From: Clostridium porci
GTDB taxonomy: Bacteria > Bacillota > Clostridia > Lachnospirales > Lachnospiraceae
Direction: 5' to 3'
DNA length: 64,000 bases
Assembly: GCF_009696375.1 (NCBI RefSeq)
Contig: NZ_VUMD01000012.1
Span: 79,307-143,306 of the forward strand
Made by a program: the position numbers and the translations under genes. The notes beneath the pieces are model-generated. The model made no database searches. It was not told the DNA's origin and saw only the letters and a list, made by a program, of their open reading frames with translations. Shown in pieces: positions 17,664-27,180 of the stretch (within the stretch, counting starts at the first letter, position 1; every line of letters starts with the position of its first letter).

Positions 17664-17782
17664 TATAATTCCTCCTGTTTGTATTCATTCCAACCAATAC
17701 TGGAAAAGTCTGGTTGAATCCTTCAACATATATGATTATAGCAAAGTGAAAGACTCAATACAATACAATAATTTATAAAAAA

Positions 17783-18628
17783 TTAAGGATTACAAAACTT
17801 TTTTATATGTTCCAGCAGAAGAGAGGAAACGTGAAGTCCTCCTCTGCCTGTTCCTATGGAAATATCTGGTTTATTGCTTCCATGGAAGTCAGAGCCGCCG
17901 GTGGGAAGAAGATGACAGCGGACGGCCGTCTCCTGAAGTTTCCGGATTTCCAACTGGTTGTGGGAGGAATGGTAGACCTCCAGGCCCTTCATGCCAAGGC
18001 CTGCCAGACAGGAAATAAGCTCCTCTGTTTTTTTGTCTCCAAGACCATACAAGAAGGGGTGAGCCAGAGCTGCGAAGCCATGAGCGGTTGTCAGAGGTCC
18101 TATGACCTCTTCAGGGGGAAGGAGCTCCTTAGGAGGACAGAAAGGTCCTCCGTAATGAAGGTATTTTTTAAAAATTTGTTTCATACTGGAACCGTATCCT
18201 TTGCTGAGAAGCGCTTGTGCTATGTGAGCTCTGGTGATAACGGTTTTGGGGTTTTCTCCCGTCAGCTCTTCTGGGGTTATATGAATCCCTGCGTCCTCCA
18301 GACGGTGAAGTATTTCTTCATTGCGGCGGTTTCTGGACTGTTGGAAGCGTTCCAGAGTGGAAATAAGGCCTGGGTTCGAGCAATCTACAAAAAGGCCCAG
18401 AATGTGTATTTCCACCCCTTCAAAGGAACTAGATACCTCGATTCCGGGTATGACCTCCACACCCCATTTTAGCCCTGCCTTCACCGCTTCTTTTACTCCG
18501 GCGGTAGTATCGTGATCAGTGAGGGCAATGGAAGCCAGTCCGGCCTCGGCGGCTAGCTTTACCACCTGCTCAGGACTTAAGGTGCCGTCAGAAGCATTTG
18601 AATGAACATGTAAATCCACGTAAGCCAT
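17783..18628 (-). CDS. PHP-domain phosphoesterase (YciV/TrpH type)
   Basis: A 281 aa protein with the PHP metal sites: DLHVHSNASDGT (His7, His9), ALTDHDT near residue 38, and C-terminal GGSDFHG. Its length and the EVSSSFEGVEIHILG segment match the YciV/RNase AM group, which hydrolyses 3',5'-nucleoside bisphosphates and trims short RNA 5' ends. The exact substrate here is inferred. An AAGGAGGATT ribosome binding site precedes the ATG. It is transcribed away from the VanW gene. Confidence 0.8.
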   Translation of the reverse strand: MAYVDLHVHSNASDGTLSPEQVVKLAAEAGLASIALTDHDTTAGVKEAVKAGLKWGVEVIPGIEVSSSFEGVEIHILGLFVDCSNPGLISTLERFQQSRNRRNEEILHRLEDAGIHITPEELTGENPKTVITRAHIAQALLSKGYGSSMKQIFKKYLHYGGPFCPPKELLPPEEVIGPLTTAHGFAALAHPFLYGLGDKKTEELISCLAGLGMKGLEVYHSSHNQLEIRKLQETAVRCHLLPTGGSDFHGSNKPDISIGTGRGGLHVSSLLLEHIKKFCNP

Positions 18629-18784
18629 GGCAGAATCCTCCTTAACTCAATGAGAAACGATTCCCCTCAGTTTTTTGAGAGGGGGATTTTAAATGATTTT
18701 TAACACTTTAATAATACTAATTTTATATATAGTAACACGAAATTCATAATAAGTAAAATCCCTTGGAAAAATTGAAAAATACGG

Positions 18785-18812
18785 TTCCATTTTACACAAA
18801 GTATGTTATACT
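18785..18812 (+). promoter_or_regulatory. Promoter candidate for the VanW gene
   Basis: TTCCAT at 18785 and TATACT at 18807 with a 16-base spacer. Further upstream, at about 18661-18681, is a CCCCTC/GAGGGG hairpin of unclear role. Confidence 0.45.
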
Positions 18813-18848
18813 ACAATTTGTAAATATCAAGAATGATAGGTGAAAAGG

Positions 18849-20684
18849 ATGAAACAATTAGAAAATAATTACGATAGAAGAAGCTACCCGGCAGACAGGG
18901 GCCATAGCCGGGATTCTAATAGATCTAATAGAAGTACGGTGATAAACAGAAGCGGTAGTTCAAGAAGCACAGGACGGAGCTCCTCAGGCAGCAGCTATAG
19001 AAGCAATCCTTCCTACCGAATGGGAGGACAAGCCGGAAGGATGAACGCAGCTAATACATCCAGGAGGAACAGCTCCCACAGAAGAAGACAGGGGCCTGAT
19101 TATAAAAAGATAGCTGTTATAGGGGTGATCCTTCTTATCCTAATTACCTGTATCGCGCTGGCATTAAAGGCCAAAAAGACAGCTGTTATACAAGTGGATG
19201 AGAGTACCTCTCAGCCTGCGGAGACAGAGATTACCAAGGAGGTTCAGGTTGACGGCATTTCCATCACCGGAATGTCCTTAAGCCAGGCCAGAAACGCCAT
19301 TCTTAAAGAATACCCATGGTCTATGACCGTAACCTACGGGGAGGAAGTCTATCAAGTGACTGATTTGGCGGCTGAAAAGGTAGAGGAGCTGCTGGCTGAG
19401 ATTTACAGCGGAGAGCCAAAGGAGCAATATGCCTTAGAGCTGGACGGGCTGGAGGAAGCAGCGGCAGCTGAGGCGGCTGCCTGCGCTGCTAAATGGGACA
19501 AAAAGGCCCGGAACGGTTCTATCGACAAATATGACAAAGAAAAGGGAGCGTTTGTATTCGCAGGTGAGACGCCAGGCTTTGCCATTGATCAGGAAAAGCT
19601 GACAGCGGATATACTTGCGGCATTGAAGGAGAAGCGGTTTGACGCACAGCTTAAAGCACAGGGAAGTGAGGTGCAGCCTGAAATCAGCTCTGCTGCAGCC
19701 AAGGAGAAATATAAGACTCTGAGCACTTTTACCACCGACACAACCTCGAACAGCAACCGCAATACCAATGTGCGTCTGGCAGCGGAGGCTATTAATGGAA
19801 CGGTGATCCGTCCGGGAGAGGAATTTTCCTTTAATAAAATCGTAGGAAGGCGTACAGAGGAAAAGGGCTATAAGGCGGCGGCTGCCTATAATAATGGAGA
19901 GGTAGTTCAGGAGATCGGCGGAGGCGTATGCCAGGTATCCACTACATTGTATAACGCAGTATACCGTTCCGGTCTGGGGGAGGAAAGCATTACATTCAGA
20001 CGTTCTCATACCTTTGAGCCAAACTATATTACCCCTGGACAGGACGCGACTGTGAGCTATGAGCAGCCGGATTTCCGGTTTAAGAATACCTCCAAAACGT
20101 CCATCGGCATCAGAGCCAGCTACGCGAACCAGAAAATGACCGTATCTATTTACGGAATCCCCATTCTGGAGGAGGGGATGAAGCTGGATTTGGAGTCCAA
20201 GAAAACAGAGACCTTAGATCCTCCGGCTCCAACCTATGAGGAGGATCAGACACTTCAGCCAGGAGTAGAGGTAGTAAAGAGCGCCGGTACCCAGGGCAGC
20301 AGATGGGAGACCTATAAGGTCGTATATAAGAACGGGGTAGAGGTTTCCAGGACACTGGATCATAAAACGACCTATAAGGGACATGCTCCTGTGATCCGCA
20401 GGAACACGTCCGGCGTTGTGCTTCTGCCGGAGGAGACCACTATTTCAAATGAGACGCCGGTTCCAACGGTAGACGGTATGCCTGAGGGCTATGTTCAGGG
20501 TGAGGCTCCTACGATACCAGGCTCCGCCCAGGAGATCGGCCCAGGTGTGGATCAGCCCTCCTCTGCTGCACCTGCCCCTCAGACTGCAGCTCCTGTCCCG
20601 ACGGCAGGAACGCAGGCCACTTCAGGGAGCAGCTTAGGACCCGGTGGGGAAAGTCCGGTGATTGCGCCGCTGAAGCCAGAATAA
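18849..20684 (+). CDS. VanW family membrane-anchored protein
   Basis: A 611 aa protein. Residues 1-85 are an Arg/Ser-rich cytoplasmic tail, residues 88-107 a single membrane helix, then an extracellular YoaR-like region and the VanW domain (NTNVRLAAEAINGTVIRPG, then EIGGGVCQVSTTLYNAV). The last 100 residues are Pro/Thr/Ala-rich, like a wall-spanning linker. VanW proteins occur in vancomycin resistance clusters and widely in clostridial envelopes, and their biochemical role is not established. The ATG at 18849 follows AGGTG; a GTG nine bases upstream lacks a ribosome binding site. It appears monocistronic. Confidence 0.85.
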   Translation: MKQLENNYDRRSYPADRGHSRDSNRSNRSTVINRSGSSRSTGRSSSGSSYRSNPSYRMGGQAGRMNAANTSRRNSSHRRRQGPDYKKIAVIGVILLILITCIALALKAKKTAVIQVDESTSQPAETEITKEVQVDGISITGMSLSQARNAILKEYPWSMTVTYGEEVYQVTDLAAEKVEELLAEIYSGEPKEQYALELDGLEEAAAAEAAACAAKWDKKARNGSIDKYDKEKGAFVFAGETPGFAIDQEKLTADILAALKEKRFDAQLKAQGSEVQPEISSAAAKEKYKTLSTFTTDTTSNSNRNTNVRLAAEAINGTVIRPGEEFSFNKIVGRRTEEKGYKAAAAYNNGEVVQEIGGGVCQVSTTLYNAVYRSGLGEESITFRRSHTFEPNYITPGQDATVSYEQPDFRFKNTSKTSIGIRASYANQKMTVSIYGIPILEEGMKLDLESKKTETLDPPAPTYEEDQTLQPGVEVVKSAGTQGSRWETYKVVYKNGVEVSRTLDHKTTYKGHAPVIRRNTSGVVLLPEETTISNETPVPTVDGMPEGYVQGEAPTIPGSAQEIGPGVDQPSSAAPAPQTAAPVPTAGTQATSGSSLGPGGESPVIAPLKPE

Positions 20685-20706
20685 TTATAAAAAAAAGAAT
20701 GTTCAT

Positions 20707-20745
20707 AAAGCCAGAGGGGTGCCTGGGGCGCCTTTTCTGGCTTTT
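20707..20745 (+). terminator. Terminator of the VanW gene
   Basis: AAAGCCAGA pairs with TCTGGCTTT around a GC-rich inner hairpin (GGTGCC/GGCGCC), followed by T residues. Confidence 0.75.
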
Positions 20746-20807
20746 GTGAAACCTATAGAATATCAGCTTTTTACATTGTATTTTTTAGCGTAATTACGAT
20801 TAAACAT

Positions 20808-20835
20808 TTGCAATTTGTTAAATAATTGTTATAAT
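20808..20835 (+). promoter_or_regulatory. Promoter of nifJ
   Basis: TTGCAA at 20808 and TATAAT at 20830 with a 16-base spacer, 92 bases before the start codon. Confidence 0.65.
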
Positions 20836-20926
20836 AGTAGACAGGTTAGTCTGTGAGGAAATTCCTTCCGCGGCAGGCTTGCATGTATACTATATACATA
20901 TTCACTATTTGTAGGAGGAAAGTAAA

Positions 20927-23900
20927 ATGGCAAGAAAAATGAAAACCATGGATGGCAACCATGCAGCAGCACATGCTTCATATGCGTTTACTGATGTAGC
21001 GGCTATCTATCCGATTACTCCATCTTCACCTATGGCGGAAGCTACAGATGAATGGGCAACTGACGGAAGAACCAATATCTTCGGTCGTGAAGTGCAGATT
21101 ACGGAAATGCAGTCTGAGGCAGGCGCAGCAGGCGCTGTACACGGCTCTCTGGCAGCAGGCGCTCTGACTACCACCTACACTGCGTCACAGGGTCTGTTGC
21201 TGATGATTCCAAACCTTTATAAAGTTGCAGGCGAGCAGCTGCCAGGCGTATTCAACGTATCTGCACGTGCGGTTGCAAGCCATGCATTATCTATTTTCGG
21301 TGATCATTCAGATGTCTATGCCTGTCGTCAGACAGGATGCGCTATGCTGTGCGAGTCCAGTGTACAGGAAGTAATGGATTTGACAGTAGTAGCCCATATG
21401 GCAGCTATCAAGGGTAAAGTTCCTTTTATCAACTTCTTTGACGGTTTCCGTACCTCCCATGAGATTCAAAAAATTGAGACTTGGGATTATGAAGACTTGA
21501 AGGAAATGGTTGACATGGACGCTGTTGACGCATTCCGTAAGAATGCCCTGAACCCAAATCATCCATGCCAGAGAGGTTCTGCTCAGAATCCTGATATCTT
21601 TTTCCAGGCAAGAGAAGCCTGCAACCCATACTATGACGCGCTTCCTTCCATTGTTCAGGAGTACATGGACAAGGTGAATGAGAAGATTGGAACAGATTAC
21701 AAGCTGTTTAACTACTACGGCGCCCCTGACGCTGAGCACATCATCATTTCTATGGGCTCAGTAAACGATACCATCGAGGAGACCATTGATTACATGACAA
21801 AACAGGGGCATAAGGTCGGCGTGGTAAAGGTTCGTCTGTACAGGCCGTTCTGCGCTCAGGCTTTAATCGATACGATTCCTGATTCTGTAAAGGTCATCTC
21901 CGTATTAGACAGGACGAAAGAACCGGGAGCTATCGGCGAGCCTTTGTACCTGGATGTAGTGGCTGCTCTTAAGGGAACCAAGTTTGATCAGGTTAAGATT
22001 TTAACTGGACGTTATGGCCTGGGCTCCAAGGATACCACTCCGGCCCAGATCGTTGCTGTATATGAGAACGCGACCAAGTCTCCATTTACCATTGGTATTG
22101 TTGATGATGTTACCCATCTGTCCCTGGAGCTTGGAGCGCCTATTGTTACCACGCCTGAGGGAACTTCCAACTGTAAGTTCTGGGGGCTGGGCGCTGACGG
22201 TACCGTAGGAGCAAACAAGAACTCCATCAAGATCATCGGTGACAATACAGATATGTATGCCCAAGCATACTTTGACTATGATTCCAAAAAGTCTGGCGGC
22301 GTGACGATGTCTCACCTTCGCTTTGGGCATTCTCCGATTAAGTCTACCTATCTGATTCACAAGGCTGACTTCGTTGCCTGCCATAATCCGGCATATGTAC
22401 GCAAGTACAATATGGTTCAGGAGCTGGTTGACGGCGGTACGTTCCTTCTGAACTGCCCATGGGATATGGAAGGGCTTGAGAAGCATCTGCCTGGACAGGT
22501 TAAGAAGTTTATCGCTGACCACAATATTAAGTTCTATACCATTGATGGTGTTAAGATTGGTATTGAGACCGGCATGGGACCGACACGTATCAACACGATT
22601 CTGCAGTCCGCGTTCTTCGAGCTTACAGGGATTATTCCTGCTGAGAAGGCTAATGAGCTGATGAAGGCCGCAGCGAAAGCAACCTACGGCCGTAAGGGTG
22701 AGGACGTCGTTCAGAAGAACTGGGCAGCGATTGACGCAGGCGCTAAGGGCGTTCACAAGGTAGAGGTTCCGGCTAGCTGGTCCTGTTGTGAGGATGAGGG
22801 ACTTGACTATGCGGTGGTAACTGACGGAAGAAAGGATGTAGTGGATTTTGTCAACAATATCCAGTCCAAGGTTAATGCTCAGGAGGGCAACAGCCTGCCT
22901 GTATCTGCCTTTAGGGATTATGCAGACGGCTCCACACCATCGGGTTCCTCCGCATATGAGAAGCGAGGAATTGCAGTTAAGGTTCCCAACTGGATACCTG
23001 AGAATTGCATTCAGTGTAATTTCTGCTCCTATGTATGTCCTCATGCTGTAATCCGTCCAGCTGTTATGAATGCGGATGAGGCTGCCAAGGCTCCTGCTGA
23101 TATGAAGATGAAGGACATGACCGCTATGCCAGGGCTGAAGTTCGCTATCACTATTTCTCCATTAGACTGTACCGGATGCGGTTCCTGTGCAAATGTCTGC
23201 CCGGGTATGAAGGGCAACAAGGCTCTGGAGATGAAATCCCTGGAGGAGAGCTTGGACAAGGCGGCAGCGTTTGATTACGGTCAGTCTCTGCCAATCAAGG
23301 AAGAAGTGATTGCCAAGTTCAAAGAGAATACGGTTAAGGGAAGCCAGTTTAAAAAGCCTCTTCTGGAATTCTCCGGTGCCTGTGCAGGCTGCGGTGAAAC
23401 TCCGTATGCTAAGCTGATTACCCAGCTGTTCGGTGACAGAATGTACATTGCCAACGCCACAGGCTGTACCTCCATCTGGGGCAACTCCTCACCGTCCACA
23501 CCGTACACCGTTAACTCCAGAGGACAGGGTCCTGCATGGGATAACTCCCTGTTCGAGGATAATGCTGAGTTTGGTTACGGTATGCTGCTGGCTCAGAACG
23601 CTATCAGAGACGGTTTAAAGGCTAAGGTGGAGGAAGTTATGGCAAGCGCTGAGGCTTCTGAGGAAGTTAAGGCTGCATGCAAGGAGTATCTGGACACCTT
23701 CGGTATCGGCGCTCTCAATGGCTCTGCGACAGATAAGCTGGTTGCTGCCTTAGACGGAATCGACTGCCCTGTCTGCAAGGATATTGTCAAGAACAAAGAT
23801 TTTCTGGCTAAGAAGTCCCAGTGGGTATTTGGTGGCGACGGATGGGCTTATGACATTGGCTTTGGCGGTGTGGACCACGTTCTGGCTTCCGGCAAGGATA

Positions 23901-24463
23901 TCAATATTATGGTATATGATACGGAGGTTTACTCCAATACAGGCGGACAGTCCTCCAAGGCTACCAAGACAGGAGCTGTGGCTCAGTTTGCTGCCGGTGG
24001 TAAGGATGTGAAGAAGAAGGATCTGGCTGGTATTGCTATGAGCTATGGCTATGTATATGTAGCGCAGATTTGTATGGGAGCTGATATGGCTCAGACAGTT
24101 AAGGCGATTTCTGAGGCAGAGGCTTACCCAGGCCCATCTCTGATTATCGCATATGCTCCATGTATCAACCACGGTATTAAGAAGGGTATGGACAAGGCTC
24201 AGACAGAGGAGAAGCTGGCTGTAGAGTGCGGATACTGGAATAACTTCCGTTACAACCCGGCAGCTGAGAAGAAATTCTCCCTGGATTCTAAGGCGCCTAA
24301 GCTGGAGGAATATCAGAATTTCCTTAAGGGTGAGGTTCGCTATATGTCCCTGGCCATGAAGAATCCTGAGAGAGCCGCTGAGCTCTTTGCTCGCAATGAG
24401 GCAGAGGCGAAGGAGCGTTATGCTTATCTGGAGAAACTGGTGACTTTATACGGCAATGACTAA
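20927..24463 (+). CDS. nifJ: Pyruvate:ferredoxin (flavodoxin) oxidoreductase
   Basis: A single-chain 1178 aa enzyme that splits pyruvate with CoA to acetyl-CoA, CO2 and reduced ferredoxin, the main pyruvate exit in fermenting clostridia. Domains in order: pyruvate/TPP pyrimidine domain (AAIYPITPSSPMAE near the start), gamma and CoA domains, a two-cluster ferredoxin domain (Cys694, 697, 700, 704 in CIQCNFCSYVCP; Cys748, 751, 754, 758 in CTGCGSCANVCP), then the TPP domain with GDGWAYDIGFGG at 970. A further cluster cysteine pair lies in CAGCGE. AGGAGGAAAGTAAA precedes the ATG. It has its own promoter and terminator. Confidence 0.97.
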   Translation: MARKMKTMDGNHAAAHASYAFTDVAAIYPITPSSPMAEATDEWATDGRTNIFGREVQITEMQSEAGAAGAVHGSLAAGALTTTYTASQGLLLMIPNLYKVAGEQLPGVFNVSARAVASHALSIFGDHSDVYACRQTGCAMLCESSVQEVMDLTVVAHMAAIKGKVPFINFFDGFRTSHEIQKIETWDYEDLKEMVDMDAVDAFRKNALNPNHPCQRGSAQNPDIFFQAREACNPYYDALPSIVQEYMDKVNEKIGTDYKLFNYYGAPDAEHIIISMGSVNDTIEETIDYMTKQGHKVGVVKVRLYRPFCAQALIDTIPDSVKVISVLDRTKEPGAIGEPLYLDVVAALKGTKFDQVKILTGRYGLGSKDTTPAQIVAVYENATKSPFTIGIVDDVTHLSLELGAPIVTTPEGTSNCKFWGLGADGTVGANKNSIKIIGDNTDMYAQAYFDYDSKKSGGVTMSHLRFGHSPIKSTYLIHKADFVACHNPAYVRKYNMVQELVDGGTFLLNCPWDMEGLEKHLPGQVKKFIADHNIKFYTIDGVKIGIETGMGPTRINTILQSAFFELTGIIPAEKANELMKAAAKATYGRKGEDVVQKNWAAIDAGAKGVHKVEVPASWSCCEDEGLDYAVVTDGRKDVVDFVNNIQSKVNAQEGNSLPVSAFRDYADGSTPSGSSAYEKRGIAVKVPNWIPENCIQCNFCSYVCPHAVIRPAVMNADEAAKAPADMKMKDMTAMPGLKFAITISPLDCTGCGSCANVCPGMKGNKALEMKSLEESLDKAAAFDYGQSLPIKEEVIAKFKENTVKGSQFKKPLLEFSGACAGCGETPYAKLITQLFGDRMYIANATGCTSIWGNSSPSTPYTVNSRGQGPAWDNSLFEDNAEFGYGMLLAQNAIRDGLKAKVEEVMASAEASEEVKAACKEYLDTFGIGALNGSATDKLVAALDGIDCPVCKDIVKNKDFLAKKSQWVFGGDGWAYDIGFGGVDHVLASGKDINIMVYDTEVYSNTGGQSSKATKTGAVAQFAAGGKDVKKKDLAGIAMSYGYVYVAQICMGADMAQTVKAISEAEAYPGPSLIIAYAPCINHGIKKGMDKAQTEEKLAVECGYWNNFRYNPAAEKKFSLDSKAPKLEEYQNFLKGEVRYMSLAMKNPERAAELFARNEAEAKERYAYLEKLVTLYGND

Positions 24464-24499
24464 TTCATCTTGCCAGTGAATGTCTGGTATGGGAATGTG

Positions 24500-24532
24500 A
24501 ATCCCGGAAAGTTTCGGCTTTCCGGGATTTTT
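24500..24532 (+). terminator. Terminator of nifJ
   Basis: AATCCCGGAAAG pairs with CTTTCCGGGATT around TTTCGG and ends in five T residues. Confidence 0.85.
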
Positions 24533-24659
24533 GCGTATGTATTGTATGGAGCAGGGGAGTATAAATTGCTTCCAGAAGGGGATAATATTGGTAAAAAATA
24601 CATGCCGGAATTAGATAGAATTGCTTTTTATTCAGAGCAGTGGAACCGGCGGAGAGGAT

Positions 24660-25835
24660 GTGTGCTCCAATATGTTAAAAGAGAAAGCCATGGTTCATTT
24701 TCTGAACCGTTTTACGGATTATCCCTTTCTGGTTAGATGGGAGGGACATGAGGAGAAAGTCGGACATGGGAATCCTTTGTTTGTGGTGAATATTAAGGAA
24801 CAGATTTCGGTAAAGGAGTTGACAGGCAGTACATCCCTGGCTTTGGGAGAGGCCTATATGAAGGGAAAGCTGGAAGTGGAAGGGGATTTGTATGAGGCTT
24901 TGGATCATTTCCTTGGACAGATGGATAAGTTTGAGGTGAACCGGGTGAAGCTGAAAGGACTTCTTCATACATCGAATTCCAGGAAGAACCAGAAAAAGGA
25001 GGTTTCCTTCCATTATGATATAGGAAATGATTTCTATAAGCTATGGCTGGATGAAACTCTGAATTATTCTTGCGGCTATTTTAAGACGGGTGAGGACACG
25101 CTTTATGAGGCGCAGGTGAACAAGACTGAGTATATTCTTAAAAAGCTTGGGCTTCAAGCTGGAATGAGCCTGCTGGATATTGGCTGCGGCTGGGGCTTTC
25201 TCCTTTTAAGAGCAGCAAAGGAATATAAAATAAGGGGAACGGGAATTACCCTGAGCAGGGAGCAATATGAGGGCTTTAGGACTAGGATAGAGAAGGAAGG
25301 TCTGGAGGATTTAGTGACGGTCAGGCTGATGGATTACAGAGACCTAAAGCAAGTGGGGCTGGAGTTTGATCGGATAGTCAGCGTAGGTATGGTGGAGCAT
25401 GTGGGACGGGAGAATTATAACTGTTTTCTGGACTGTGTCAGCCAGGCGCTGAAGCCGGGAGGCGTTTTTCTTCTGCATTTTATCAGCAGCCAGAAGGAGC
25501 ATGCGGGAGATCCATGGATTAAAAAATATATCTTTCCGGGTGGGGTGATTCCCAGCCTGAGGGAAATTATCTTTTTGATGGCAGAATACAATTTTCACAT
25601 TTTAGATGTTGAGAATCTCAGGAATCATTACAATAAGACTCTCTTGTGCTGGGAGAAGAATTTCAGGGAACATGAGAACCAGATTCGGTCTATGTTTGAT
25701 GAGGAATTTGTGCGAATGTGGGAGCTGTATCTCTGCTCCTGTGCGGCCACCTTTCACAACGGTGTGATTGATCTTCATCAGATATTGGCAACGAAGGGAG
25801 TTAATAATGAACTTCCTATAGTCAGGTGGTATTAA
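24660..25835 (+). CDS. cfa: Cyclopropane-fatty-acyl-phospholipid synthase family
   Basis: An approximately 391 aa SAM-dependent enzyme that adds a methylene group across double bases of phospholipid acyl chains at the membrane surface. The SAM motif is LLDIGCGWGFLLL, preceded by the family segment HYDIGNDFYKLWLD, and followed by VSVGMVEHVG. I chose GTG at 24660 because GGAGAGGAT lies directly before it; ATG at 24672 (MLKEKAMVHF) is also possible, and an upstream ATG at 24621 lacks a site. No operon partner is visible. Some members methylate other lipids. Confidence 0.88.
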   Translation: MCSNMLKEKAMVHFLNRFTDYPFLVRWEGHEEKVGHGNPLFVVNIKEQISVKELTGSTSLALGEAYMKGKLEVEGDLYEALDHFLGQMDKFEVNRVKLKGLLHTSNSRKNQKKEVSFHYDIGNDFYKLWLDETLNYSCGYFKTGEDTLYEAQVNKTEYILKKLGLQAGMSLLDIGCGWGFLLLRAAKEYKIRGTGITLSREQYEGFRTRIEKEGLEDLVTVRLMDYRDLKQVGLEFDRIVSVGMVEHVGRENYNCFLDCVSQALKPGGVFLLHFISSQKEHAGDPWIKKYIFPGGVIPSLREIIFLMAEYNFHILDVENLRNHYNKTLLCWEKNFREHENQIRSMFDEEFVRMWELYLCSCAATFHNGVIDLHQILATKGVNNELPIVRWY

Positions 25836-25888
25836 GGTGTATTTGGAATAGTCAGATATTATAGGGTAAATAGTAAGAGGAATAAGAG

Positions 25889-25993
25889 ATGACCAGGCTG
25901 CAAGATTGTATGAAAGAAATTTTGGCTGTGGAAGCTTTTGGAATGAAAAGCAGGCTGGAGGCGGAAAGGTATCAGCGATGCTATTGGGCCTGA
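25889..25993 (+). CDS. Possible 34 aa peptide, unknown
   Basis: A short frame (MTRLQDCMKEILAVEAFGMK...) with AGAGGAATAAG before the ATG. There is no family, terminator or other support beyond the ribosome binding site. It lies between cfa and the tRNA gene. Confidence 0.2.
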   Translation: MTRLQDCMKEILAVEAFGMKSRLEAERYQRCYWA

Positions 25994-26054
25994 CGTACCT
26001 GGATTAGAAATAATGCTTGATTTTTTCTATATTCTATGGTATCATCATCAGGTC

Positions 26055-26127
26055 GGGGCATTAGCGCAGCTGGGAGCGCGCCACACTGGCAGTGTGGAGG
26101 TCACGGGTTCGAATCCCGTATGCTCCA
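26055..26127 (+). tRNA. tRNA-Ala (anticodon GGC)
   Basis: A cloverleaf of 73 bases: acceptor GGGGCAT/ATGCTCC, D arm AGCGCAGCTGGGAGCGC, anticodon stem CCACA/TGTGG with loop CTGGCAG (anticodon GGC), and T arm CGGGTTCGAATCCCG. The discriminator is A, and the genome continues CTA, so CCA is not encoded. The gene stands alone. Confidence 0.95.
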
Positions 26128-26366
26128 CTATTTTTTGTTTACAAACCAATGTGATGATATGGCTATATGGTATGACTACCCAGTATGTCATGATGATATG
26201 TGATGGTTCAACGTGGCAGCAGTTGAAGAATCAATGGATAAAATCATGAATATGCAATTCGGATTTGGGACACTGCATGTTGGAATACAGAGGTATTTCC
26301 TTGCGTGCTCAGACGCAGCAGGATGCTTGACGGTGTCAGGTGATTCGGGTACAGGAAGAATGCCTC

Positions 26367-26585
26367 CTAAAGGATCGGATCACTGCTGGAGGGGGTATAG
26401 CTTATAATATCCGTAATGCCGCAATCCAATATCCTGCAGAGATCATTGATCGTGGTAGTGCTTAAGGGCTGATCCTTGCGAAGACGGTTAATTGTGGAAC
26501 TAGACAGCTTATGAACATGAATTAGGGTATAGGTAGATTCCTCCGATTCCTTTAGGGTGTTCCAGAATGGTTCATATGTAATCAC
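26367..26585 (-). CDS. Small XRE-type helix-turn-helix regulator
   Basis: A 72 aa single-domain Cro/CI-like protein. The segment LSSSTINRLRKDQPLSTTTI corresponds to the turn and recognition helix, followed by DLCRILDCGITDII. It starts at GTG after GAGGAGCC. The same small family recurs at the head of the restriction locus in this window (46228), but the two sequences differ. The target is unknown. The 230 bases between the tRNA and this gene show nothing else. Confidence 0.7.
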   Translation of the reverse strand: MITYEPFWNTLKESEESTYTLIHVHKLSSSTINRLRKDQPLSTTTINDLCRILDCGITDIISYTPSSSDPIL

Positions 26586-26730
26586 AATGGCTCCTCTTTT
26601 CTAGCTGTATTTTATCAAAGCATATATATAAATAAACGCAGGATTCGACAAAATTCCCCGTATAATTATGAATTATACAAGCATCGGTCTTTGAAAGGAA
26701 AAGGTAAGATGATATAAGAGGAAAAAGGAC

Positions 26731-26758
26731 TTGCGTTTTTCAGAAAATTTTGTATAAT
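26731..26758 (+). promoter_or_regulatory. Promoter of the 46 aa peptide gene
   Basis: TTGCGT at 26731 and an extended -10 TG-TATAAT ending at 26758, with a 16-base spacer. Confidence 0.65.
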
Positions 26759-26819
26759 AGGATAGCAGATCAAGTGTAAGCGGCAAGGGTGCCGTCTTAT
26801 GTTCAGGAGGCGGATCGGA

Positions 26820-26960
26820 ATGAAGATTAGAAAGGTGCTGGGCGGTTTTGCATGGGTCATGCTGGCGGCTCTGTTGATTATGGCTAACGCTATGACAGGA
26901 AATGCAATGGAATTGCCTGTGGACACCGGGAACGCCGGTGTATCATCCGTAATGGAGTAA
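26820..26960 (+). CDS. 46 aa peptide with signal-like helix, unknown
   Basis: Starts MKIRKVLGGFAW, followed by a hydrophobic helix (VMLAALLIMANAM) and a short hydrophilic tail ELPVDTGNAGVSS. This could be a membrane-anchored or secreted peptide, with possible signal peptidase sites after the alanines near residues 24-29. It has its own promoter, a strong AGGAGGCGG ribosome binding site and its own terminator, so it is a genuine small transcription unit. I do not recognise a family; a signalling peptide precursor is one possibility. Confidence 0.6.
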   Translation: MKIRKVLGGFAWVMLAALLIMANAMTGNAMELPVDTGNAGVSSVME

Positions 26961-26976
26961 AAAAGGTATAAAGAGC

Positions 26977-27017
26977 AAAAGGCCGAGCGCATACTAAGGA
27001 TGCGGCGGTCTTTTTTT
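26977..27017 (+). terminator. Terminator of the 46 aa peptide gene
   Basis: AAAGGCCG-CGCAT pairs with ATGCG-GCGGTCTTT, with a run of T residues in the 3' arm and tail. Confidence 0.8.
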
Positions 27018-27180
27018 ATGCGTAAAAGGTGTCCAAGGCTTTGACAGCAGCTTTTGCAAGGTGATCAACAAAAAGGGAAATGGATTATTTGTTTGACAGG
27101 TGATAAGATACAGGTATGTAATTTAATAAGTGCAGGAGACCGGGAATACCGAAATCAATTCTATCAGGAGGAAAAAAGTG

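Noticed and set aside
22001..23044. 347-codon open frame on the minus strand inside nifJ
   Set aside because: It lies fully within a certain gene, has no ribosome binding site and reads as low-complexity shadow protein.
26055..26127. tRNA-Ala as attachment site of the accessory island
   Set aside because: The island starts about 20 kb away, after lysS, and I see no copy of the tRNA 3' end near 45.5 or 63.8 kb.
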